A DNA stretch of 20,098 nt, from assembly GCA_052389755.1 (NCBI GenBank), contig JBQTHP010000071.1, positions 1 through 20,098 on the forward strand, in the 5' to 3' direction. Under the pieces are notes generated by a model. The model was not told the origin of the DNA. It saw only the letters and a program-made list of their open reading frames with translations, and did not search any database. Every line of letters starts with the position of its first letter. Positions within the stretch are counted from its first letter, which is position 1. The stretch comes from JBQTHP01 sp052389755 (lineage in GTDB: Bacteria; Pseudomonadota; Gammaproteobacteria; Steroidobacterales; Steroidobacteraceae). Made by a program: the position numbers and the translations under genes. Of this stretch, positions 14,390-20,098 are shown piece by piece.

Positions 14390-15148
14390 ATGCTTGGCGT
14401 GCGCGCTCTCGATGTTCCGGCAGGCGAACGACTGCTTGTCGCGGGTCTCACGCTCGATGCGCGGGCCGGCGAAATCATCGCCGTCCTCGGACGTAACGGC
14501 GCCGGCAAGACGCTCACGCTGCACACCCTCGCCGGGTTGCGCGCTCCGCGCGCTGGAGAGGTCACGCTCGACGGGCGACCGATCGCGACCTTGTCGCGGC
14601 GCGCGGTCGCTGGGCACGTCGCCGTGCTCTTTCAGGATCTCGACCTCGGGATCTCGACGTCCGCGCTCGATGCCGTGCTGGTCGGCCGATATCCCCACCT
14701 CGCCCCGTGGCAGTGGGAAACCGAGGAAGACCGCCGCATGGCCCGCGGCGCGCTCGAGCGTGTCGGACTTCGTGGATTCGAATCCCGCCAGACGACTGAG
14801 CTGTCCGGCGGCGAGCAGCGGCGCGTGGCGCTCGCAGCGCTGCTCGCGCAGGAACCGCGCGTGTTCGTTCTCGATGAGCCGACAAACCACCTCGACCCGC
14901 ATCACCAGCTCGCCGTGTTCGAGCTCCTGCGTGAGCTCGCCGACGCGGGCCGTACGATCATCGCAACTGTCCACGATCCGACGCTCGCGAGCCGCTACGC
15001 CGATCGCGCGCTTCTTCTCTTCGGTGATGGCCGTTGGCGCGCTGGGGCGGTCGCCGAAACGCTGACCGGCACAAGCCTGTCGGAGCTGTATCTGACGCCG
15101 CTCATCGAGGAATCGGTGCGCGGGCGCCGCGTCTTCGTCAGTCCTTGA
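14390..15148 (+). CDS. ABC transporter ATP-binding protein (BtuD/FecE type)
   Basis: Cytosolic ATPase of a vitamin B12 or iron-chelate importer. The 252-residue product has Walker A GRNGAGKT (34-41), Q-loop Q82, signature LSGGE (138-142), Walker B VFVLDE (158-163) with D-loop NHLD, and switch H195 (TVHDP), all intact. I chose the ATG at 14390 because MLGVRALDV fits the usual ABC start; a GTG at 14360 or the TTG overlapping the previous stop are alternatives. The likely partner permease is 4.4 kb upstream at 8977-9975, and a cobalamin adenosyltransferase gene lies 1 kb downstream. No substrate-binding protein gene is in the window. Confidence 0.92.
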   Translation: MLGVRALDVPAGERLLVAGLTLDARAGEIIAVLGRNGAGKTLTLHTLAGLRAPRAGEVTLDGRPIATLSRRAVAGHVAVLFQDLDLGISTSALDAVLVGRYPHLAPWQWETEEDRRMARGALERVGLRGFESRQTTELSGGEQRRVALAALLAQEPRVFVLDEPTNHLDPHHQLAVFELLRELADAGRTIIATVHDPTLASRYADRALLLFGDGRWRAGAVAETLTGTSLSELYLTPLIEESVRGRRVFVSP

Positions 15149-15155
15149 AGAGACA

Positions 15156-15250
15156 GCTTCCGCCTTCCGCCTTCCGCCTACCGGCCGGAGATAGAGTGAG
15201 TACCTGCGCGCTGGCGATGATCCTCTGACCGGAAGTCGGAAGGCGGAAGC
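15156..15250. repeat. palindromic element built of 7-bp GGAAGGC-like units
   Basis: Twenty-one-base arms at 15156-15176 and 15230-15250 are inverted copies with one mismatch, 53 bp apart. Each arm contains three 7-bp units (CTTCCGC on the left, GGAAGNC on the right). The element fills the 111-bp gap between two convergent genes. It could fold as a long hairpin and act as a two-way terminator, or be a copy of a dispersed intergenic repeat (REP or MITE-like). No transposase or target duplication was seen. Confidence 0.7.
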
Positions 15251-15259
15251 CGGTGGCCT

Positions 15260-16021
15260 TCACAGCATTCCTTCCCTCACAACGTCGTGCAACACGCCGT
15301 TGGTCGCGAGCACGGATGTCGTCTCGAAGCCGACTGACGCCCCCTCCAGATCAGTAAACAGCCCTCCCGCCTCGCGCACGATCACGGCGAGCGCGGCGAT
15401 GTCGAGGATGTTCACGTCGGACTCGATCACGACGTCGAGCGCCCCGCGAGCGAGGAGGTGGTAGTGGACGAAGTCGCCGTAGCCGCGGATCCGATTCACC
15501 TGGCCGATCAGCTCACCGAAGCGGTTCCAGCGCGCGGAGCGTGCGAGCGTCTTCAGGTTGCCCGTCGAAACGACCGCGTCGGAGAGACGGGTGGTCGCGC
15601 TCACGTGGATGCGCCGTCCATCGAGGTACGCACCGGCGCCGGCTTCCGCCCACGCGATCTCCCCATACGCCGGAGCGGATGACACGCCCAGCACGAGCTC
15701 GCCCGCGCGCATCAGGGCGATCTGCGTCGAGAAGAACGGGGTTTCGCGCACGAACGACTTCGTGCCGTCGATCGGATCGACGAGCCAGACGCTCTCCGCG
15801 TCGGTGCGCTCCGCGCCCGTCTCCTCGCCGTGGAAACCGTACGCCGGAAAGCGTTTCTCGAGCACTTCGCGGATCGCTTCCTCCGCGCGCACGTCCGCAT
15901 CGGTCACGGGCGATTGATCGGACTTCACGCGCACGGTGAGATTGCGCTGATAGAGCGGGCGGATGACGGCGGCCGCGGCGCGGGCGGCCTCGAGCGCGGC
16001 GTCGAGCTCTTGTGAAGACAT
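15260..16021 (-). CDS. inositol monophosphatase family protein, probable histidinol-phosphatase (HisN-like)
   Basis: Mg-dependent phosphatase of the FIG/IMPase superfamily. The 253-residue protein has the metal-binding HGEETG (64-69; E66, E67), DPIDGTKSF (82-90; D82, D85) and NILDIAAL (204-211; D207). The run DPIDGTKSFVRETPFFSTQIAL resembles HisN-type histidinol-phosphatases (DPIDGT-x-SF) more than SuhB, so removal of phosphate from histidinol phosphate is my preferred function. An inositol or other sugar phosphate substrate is the alternative, and no histidine genes are nearby to support either. The ATG at 16021 lacks an obvious ribosome site. It is convergent with the ABC ATPase gene. Confidence 0.88.
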   Translation of the reverse strand: MSSQELDAALEAARAAAAVIRPLYQRNLTVRVKSDQSPVTDADVRAEEAIREVLEKRFPAYGFHGEETGAERTDAESVWLVDPIDGTKSFVRETPFFSTQIALMRAGELVLGVSSAPAYGEIAWAEAGAGAYLDGRRIHVSATTRLSDAVVSTGNLKTLARSARWNRFGELIGQVNRIRGYGDFVHYHLLARGALDVVIESDVNILDIAALAVIVREAGGLFTDLEGASVGFETTSVLATNGVLHDVVREGML

Positions 16022-16132
16022 CCGTGGAAGCGTACTCGCGTTGACAGTTACCCGCTCGCGGACGGCTTCAAACGCCGCGGCGCAGCTTCACGCTGGCTAC
16101 GCGCTACCGGTTTCGCTAGCCTTGCGCAGGCG

Positions 16133-16693
16133 ATGGGCAATCGGCTCACGAAGATCTACACCCGCACGGGCGATGACGGCACCACCGGCCTGGGCGACGG
16201 CAGTCGCGTGCGCAAGGACGCGGCGCGCGTCGAGGCGTATGGCACCGTCGACGAGGCGAACAGCGCGCTCGGGGTCGTGCTCGCCGTGCCGAACCTGCCG
16301 GAGAGCATCGCGAGCTGCCTGACCGAGGTCCAGCACGACCTCTTCGATCTCGGCGGTGAGCTCTGCATCCCGGGTCACCGCATGGTCAAGGCCGAGAGGA
16401 TCGCCTGGCTCGAGCAGACGCTCGATCGGTTCAACGACGACCTGCCGCCGCTCAAGGACTTCATTCTGCCCGGCGGCGGCCCTGCCGCCGCCGCATGTCA
16501 TCTCGCGCGCGCGATCGCGCGGCGCGCGGAGCGGCGCGTGTGGTCGCTCGCGCAGAGCGAGAGCAACAGCGTCAATCCCGAGGTGCCGAAGTATCTGAAC
16601 CGGCTGTCCGATCTCCTGTTCGTGATCGCGCGGGTGCTGGCGCGGCATGAAAGCGGCAGCGAAGTTCTGTGGCGCCACGTCCGCGGCAAATAG
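16133..16693 (+). CDS. cob(I)yrinic acid a,c-diamide adenosyltransferase, PduO type
   Basis: Transfers adenosyl from ATP to cob(I)alamin, giving coenzyme B12. The 186-residue protein has the PduO-type signatures: N-terminal TKIYTRTGDDGTTGL (6-20) for ATP, YGTVDEANS (36-44), FILPGG, RAIARRAERR and YLNRLSDLLFV near the C terminus. It is unrelated to the CobA/BtuR type. The gene faces ampD with 5 bp between stops. With the BtuC/BtuD-like proteins encoded upstream it suggests that the cell salvages cobalamin; no B12 synthesis gene is in the window. Confidence 0.95.
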   Translation: MGNRLTKIYTRTGDDGTTGLGDGSRVRKDAARVEAYGTVDEANSALGVVLAVPNLPESIASCLTEVQHDLFDLGGELCIPGHRMVKAERIAWLEQTLDRFNDDLPPLKDFILPGGGPAAAACHLARAIARRAERRVWSLAQSESNSVNPEVPKYLNRLSDLLFVIARVLARHESGSEVLWRHVRGK

Positions 16694-16698
16694 CGCCG

Positions 16699-17235
16699 TC
16701 ACGCGATCGATTTCCTCAGCCTCGCCCAGTCGAACGCCGGCCCCGGGTCGGTCTTCCGCCCCGGGGCGATGTCGCTGTGTCCGACGACGTCCTCGCGGGA
16801 GAGGGTCGGGTACGCCGCGCGCAGCGCGCCGATCACTGAGGTGAGGCTCGCATACTGCGCGTCCTCGTACGGCCGGTCATCGACGCCCTCGAGCTCAATG
16901 CCGATCGAAAAATCGTTGCACTCCGTTCGCCCGCAGTATTCCGATGCGCCCGCGTGCCACGCGCGCGCACCGAACGGCACGTACTGCACGAGCTCGCCGG
17001 AGCGGCGGATGAGCACGTGCGAGGAGACGCGCAGTGCCGCCGCTTCGACGAAAAACGGATGTGCATCGGGCGGCAGCGCGCCCGTGAAGAGTCGGTCGAT
17101 CCAGGGGCCGCCGAACTCGCCGGGCGGCAGGCTGATGCCGTGAATCACGATGAGATCGGGTGCGATCCCGCCGGGCCGCGCATCGAAGTGCGGTGACAGC
17201 ACCTGCCGGACGCCCACGAGCAGATCGGTGGCCAT
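16699..17235 (-). CDS. ampD: 1,6-anhydro-N-acetylmuramyl-L-alanine amidase
   Basis: Cytosolic zinc amidase that splits 1,6-anhydroMurNAc-peptides during wall recycling and so keeps AmpR-type beta-lactamase inducers low. Counting from the ATG at 17235, the product has 178 residues, with zinc ligands H32 (IHGISLPPGEFGGPWID), H153 (VGHSDIAPGRKTDPG) and D163, and E116 (GIELEG) as catalytic residue, all at AmpD positions. Starting at 17235 gives MATDLLVGVRQVLSPHFD, matching the family; an upstream in-frame ATG at 17307 would add 24 residues with no homology. GGGTGG lies just before the chosen start. It is divergent from bioA. Confidence 0.94.
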   Translation of the reverse strand: MATDLLVGVRQVLSPHFDARPGGIAPDLIVIHGISLPPGEFGGPWIDRLFTGALPPDAHPFFVEAAALRVSSHVLIRRSGELVQYVPFGARAWHAGASEYCGRTECNDFSIGIELEGVDDRPYEDAQYASLTSVIGALRAAYPTLSREDVVGHSDIAPGRKTDPGPAFDWARLRKSIA

Positions 17236-17343
17236 ATCCACCCGGAGCGTCGGGGATTTGCTCGACCGGCTCACGCCGTCATCGTCGCATGCGAAGATAG
17301 CCGGCATCTAGGAGCCTATCCGACTATTCCCCATGAGCCGCGG

Positions 17344-18705
17344 ATGAGCGCGATTTCCGACAATGCGGCCTGGGCGGCGCGCGACCTTGCGCACGTGTGG
17401 CACCCGTGCACGCAGATGAAGGATCACGAACAGCTGCCGCCGATCCCGATCCGGCGCGGCGATGGCGTGTGGCTCGAGGATTTCGACGGCCGGCGCTACC
17501 TCGATGCGATCAGCTCGTGGTGGGTGAACCTCTTCGGGCACGCGAACCCGCGGATCGCCGCGGCGGTGCGCGCCCAGCTCGAGCGGCTCGAGCAGGTGAT
17601 CCTCGCCGGCTTCACGCACGAGCCGGTGATCGCGCTGTCCGAAGCGCTGACGGCCGTCGCGCCCGCCGGTCTGACGAAGTGCTTCTATGCCGACAACGGC
17701 TCGGCCGCCGTCGAAGTCGCGATCAAGATGAGCTTCCACTACTGGCGCAACACCGGCCGCGGCCGCAAATCGCGGTTCGTCACGCTCTCGAACAGCTATC
17801 ACGGGGAAACGCTCGGCGCCCTCGCGGTCGGCAACGTCGAGCTCTACAAGGCGATCTACCGGCCGCTCCTGATGGACGTGATCACGGTTTCCTCGCCGGA
17901 CTGTTTCGAGCGCGAGCCGGGCGAGACGTGGCCGGCGCACTCCCGGCGCAAGTTCGAGGCAATGGAGGCGGTGCTCGCCGCGCACGCGGACGAGGTCGCG
18001 GCCGTCATCGTGGAGCCGCTCGTGCAGTGCGCCGGCGGCATGCGCATGTACGATCCCGTATATCTCGAGCTGCTGCGCGCCGCGTGCGATCGACATCACG
18101 TGCACCTGATCGCCGACGAGATCGCCGTTGGCTTCGGCCGCACGGGCACGATGTTCGCGTGCGAGCAGGCGCGAGTGCGCCCGGATTTCCTGTGTCTGTC
18201 GAAGGGGCTCACCGGCGGCTTTCTGCCGCTCTCGGTGGTGCTCACGACGGACGAGATCTATCACGCGTTCTACGACGATTACGTGCGCATGAACGCGTTC
18301 CTGCACTCGCACAGCTACACCGGCAATCCGCTCGCGTGCAGCGCGGCGCTCGCGAGTCTCGGGATCTTCCGCACCGACGCCGTGCTCGAGCGCAATCGCG
18401 CGCTCGCCGCACGGCTCGGTACACGCGCCCGCGAGCTCGTCGATCATCCCCACGTCGCCGAGGTGCGCCAGCACGGAATGATCGTCGCCGTGGAGCTGGT
18501 TCGGGACGCAGCGCGCCGCGAGCCCTACGACTGGCGCGAGCGGCGCGGCAGGCGGGTCTACAGGCACGCCCTCGAGCGCGGCGTGCTGCTGCGGCCGATC
18601 GGCGATGTGGTGTACTTCATGCCGCCCTACGTGATCGCGCCCGAGCAGATCGATCTCATCGTCAGGACTGCTCGTGAGGCCATCGAGCTCGCGACATGCG
18701 ACTGA
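17344..18705 (+). CDS. bioA: adenosylmethionine-8-amino-7-oxononanoate aminotransferase
   Basis: PLP enzyme that converts KAPA to DAPA in biotin synthesis, with S-adenosylmethionine as amino donor. The 453-residue class III aminotransferase has the BioA marker SSWW (57-60) and HPCTQMKDHE near the N terminus, SYHGETLGA, the DEIAVGFGRTG segment and the PLP lysine K287 in LSKGLTGGFLPLS. Length is slightly above E. coli BioA (429). Its last 10 bp overlap the start of rsmE, so the two are probably one operon; I recall bioA next to rsmE in Pseudomonas too. No BirA operator is recognisable upstream and no other bio gene is in the window. Confidence 0.96.
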   Translation: MSAISDNAAWAARDLAHVWHPCTQMKDHEQLPPIPIRRGDGVWLEDFDGRRYLDAISSWWVNLFGHANPRIAAAVRAQLERLEQVILAGFTHEPVIALSEALTAVAPAGLTKCFYADNGSAAVEVAIKMSFHYWRNTGRGRKSRFVTLSNSYHGETLGALAVGNVELYKAIYRPLLMDVITVSSPDCFEREPGETWPAHSRRKFEAMEAVLAAHADEVAAVIVEPLVQCAGGMRMYDPVYLELLRAACDRHHVHLIADEIAVGFGRTGTMFACEQARVRPDFLCLSKGLTGGFLPLSVVLTTDEIYHAFYDDYVRMNAFLHSHSYTGNPLACSAALASLGIFRTDAVLERNRALAARLGTRARELVDHPHVAEVRQHGMIVAVELVRDAARREPYDWRERRGRRVYRHALERGVLLRPIGDVVYFMPPYVIAPEQIDLIVRTAREAIELATCD

Positions 18706-19445
18706 CGCGGGTGTACGTCGACACTCCGCTTGCGGCCGGCTCCACCGCGCGGCTCGAAGGCGATGCAGCCAACCACGTCATCCGCGTGCTGCGATTACGG
18801 GCGGGCGATACTCTGACGCTGTTCGACGGACGGGGCGGTGAGTTCGGCGGGCGCATCGCGGGCGTGCAGCGCGTCGCGGTCAGCGTGGAGGTCGGCGAGC
18901 AACGCGCGATCGAGCGCGAATCGCCACTTGATCTGACGCTGATACAGGGCATCGCGCGCGGCGAACGCATGGACCTGATCGTGCAGAAATCGACCGAGCT
19001 CGGCGTGAGCCGGATCGTTCCGGTCGTGAGCGAGCGCAGTGTCGTGCGTCTGGAAACCGGGCAAGCGACCAAGAAAGCCGCGCACTGGCGCGCGGTCGCC
19101 GTCGCAGCATGCGAGCAGTGCGGTCGCAACCGCCTCCCGCGGATTGATGCACCCGTGCCATATCCTCGGGCTCTCGAGGAACACGCGGCAGCGGAGGGAT
19201 CGAGCTCGATCAGAGTGCTGCTCGAGCCTCAGGCGAGCTCGGCACTCACCGCACGGCTCGGTGCCGTGTCCCGTATCGCGCTGCTCGTCGGGCCGGAAGG
19301 CGGCCTGACCGAGCTCGAAGTGGAGCTCGCGCTGCGCGCGCGGTTCGAGCCGTGTCGAATCGGCCCGCGCATCCTGCGCACGGAGACCGCGGCGTTCGCG
19401 GCGGTGGCAGCGATTCAGGCGATAGCCGGCGACCTCGGGTCCTGA
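18696..19445 (+). CDS. rsmE: 16S rRNA (uracil(1498)-N(3))-methyltransferase
   Basis: Methylates U1498 in helix 44 of 16S rRNA, in the decoding centre of the assembled 30S subunit, using SAM. The 249-residue protein has an N-terminal PUA-like domain (HVIRVLRLRAGD, 27-38) and a C-terminal SPOUT domain with the SAM-binding knot: LLVGPEGGLTELE (197-209) and RILRTETAAFAA (225-236). KSTELGV (98-104) is also conserved. The ATG overlaps bioA by 10 bp, implying coupled translation. The next gene follows after 12 bp. Confidence 0.96.
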   Translation: MRLTRVYVDTPLAAGSTARLEGDAANHVIRVLRLRAGDTLTLFDGRGGEFGGRIAGVQRVAVSVEVGEQRAIERESPLDLTLIQGIARGERMDLIVQKSTELGVSRIVPVVSERSVVRLETGQATKKAAHWRAVAVAACEQCGRNRLPRIDAPVPYPRALEEHAAAEGSSSIRVLLEPQASSALTARLGAVSRIALLVGPEGGLTELEVELALRARFEPCRIGPRILRTETAAFAAVAAIQAIAGDLGS

Positions 19446-19457
19446 GGGAGATGTGAG

Positions 19458-20098
19458 ATGAGATATCTGCTGGTTGCACTCCTCGCACTGATCGTCGGCG
19501 GGTTGGCCGCGCGCGCGTGGCTCGAGGAGCCCGAGGCGGTGGATCCCATTCAGATCATCGTCACCCAACTGAAGACGCACGCCATCGTCGAGCACGAGCG
19601 CCAGATCGCCATCTGGTATCGCGTCTGTCCGGATGTGATCGGAATCGATCCGCAGATCTTCGTCGCCTGGCCGGCGAAGCTGAGCTACGAGCTGCCGCTC
19701 GCGGACGTGCAGATCGAGCGCAACGGCGACCGCCTCACGGTGCGTACCTCCGCGATCCGCGCCGACGAGCCGGCCGTGCCGACCGACTTTCTCGATTATC
19801 TCTCGACCGACTCGCTGTTCAATTTCGCCGACGAGCAGCAGCTCGTGAACGACGAGGTGCGCAAGGCGTCGGCGATCGCCCGCTATCTCAGCACCTATTA
19901 CCTGCGGCGCGACGCCTCGCTGCGGGACGACTTCGCGCGCGAGCTCGAATCCCTCGTCGCGCGTCTCGCGGCAGCGCTCGATGCAGGCGTGGGCACGATC
20001 GAAGTGGAGATCCCGCCGCTCGAGGCGATGACGCCGAAGCTGCCGAAGCTCGAGTTGTGCGCCGGCAGCACGGCTTCGGTGAACGGCTTGCCGTTTGC
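19458..20098 (+). CDS. unknown exported or membrane-anchored protein (partial at window end)
   Basis: This frame stays open from the ATG at 19458 to the window edge (213 residues, no stop), so the gene is cut. A good ribosome site (GGGAG) lies 7 nt before the ATG, 12 bp after rsmE, so it is probably the third gene of the bioA operon. The product begins with a hydrophobic signal or anchor segment (about residues 3-18), then a mixed alpha/beta domain: a possible beta region (about 40-105), a helical stretch rich in E, D, R and L (about 108-175) and a C-terminal run with IEVEIPPLEAMTPKLP. It vaguely recalls DUF4230-type proteins, but I would not assign it. Confidence 0.82.
   Translation, partial: MRYLLVALLALIVGGLAARAWLEEPEAVDPIQIIVTQLKTHAIVEHERQIAIWYRVCPDVIGIDPQIFVAWPAKLSYELPLADVQIERNGDRLTVRTSAIRADEPAVPTDFLDYLSTDSLFNFADEQQLVNDEVRKASAIARYLSTYYLRRDASLRDDFARELESLVARLAAALDAGVGTIEVEIPPLEAMTPKLPKLELCAGSTASVNGLPF

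Noticed and set aside
16041..16072. Perfect TTGACA on the plus strand upstream of the adenosyltransferase
   Set aside because: No -10 like sequence occurs at 16-18 bp spacing; the nearest AT-containing hexamer is 20 bp away and poor.
17308..18567. 419-codon minus-strand open frame opposite bioA
   Set aside because: bioA on the plus strand is full length with its catalytic lysine; the antisense frame shows only mirrored composition.

Overview
The window looks like the core chromosome of a GC-rich gammaproteobacterium. It starts with the 5' end of a 16S rRNA gene that has a gammaproteobacterial type leader (boxA, tandem promoters with 16-bp spacers), and nearly every protein is closest in sequence style to Pseudomonas, Xanthomonas or Steroidobacter type housekeeping families. 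I cannot name the genus from sequence alone. No phage, transposon, CRISPR, toxin-antitoxin or other mobile cargo is visible, and no tRNA gene was found.

Left part (1-9000). On the minus strand, tyrS (TyrZ type) runs into an rRNA operon with two strong tandem promoters, an antiterminator boxA and a hairpin in the boxB position. Divergent to tyrS is a secreted M23 endopeptidase (MepM type). Next come polyphosphate kinase ppk1, preceded by a convincing Pho box, and exopolyphosphatase ppx facing it tail to tail with 3 bp between them. Leading into ppx on the minus strand is a compact run rppH > DUF6776-like coiled-coil membrane protein > bactofilin > erpA > ppx. From memory, Pseudomonas aeruginosa has a very similar block (argC, a DUF6776-like gene, bactofilin, erpA, anmK, M23 peptidase, tyrZ, rrn); here the ppk1/ppx pair sits where anmK would be.

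Middle part (9000-15150). A FecCD/BtuC-family ABC permease points right, and its likely ATPase partner lies 4.4 kb away at 14390-15148. Between them are a GGDEF diguanylate cyclase translationally coupled to tyrA (fused chorismate mutase/prephenate dehydrogenase), a small exported His/Asp/Trp/Arg/Tyr-rich repeat protein, pdxH, and a membrane-anchored protein carrying an HExxHxxGxxD zinc-protease motif. Two hairpins lie between the repeat-protein gene and tyrA.

Right part (15150-20098). A roughly 95-bp inverted-repeat element built of 7-bp GGAAGGC-like units separates the ABC ATPase from a HisN-like inositol-monophosphatase family gene. Then come a PduO-type cobalamin adenosyltransferase facing ampD, and a rightward operon bioA-rsmE-unknown exported protein, the last cut by the window edge.

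Shared themes are phosphate and polyphosphate metabolism (Pho box, ppk1, ppx), cell-wall turnover and shape (M23 peptidase, bactofilin, AmpD), cofactors (cobalamin, PLP, biotin, Fe-S) and RNA/ribosome function (rrn, tyrS, rppH, rsmE). I see no clearly new multi-gene system. The best candidates for something undescribed are the HExxHxxGxxD protein, the W/D/H/R repeat protein, the 15156-15250 palindromic element, and the hairpin abutting the tyrA start codon.
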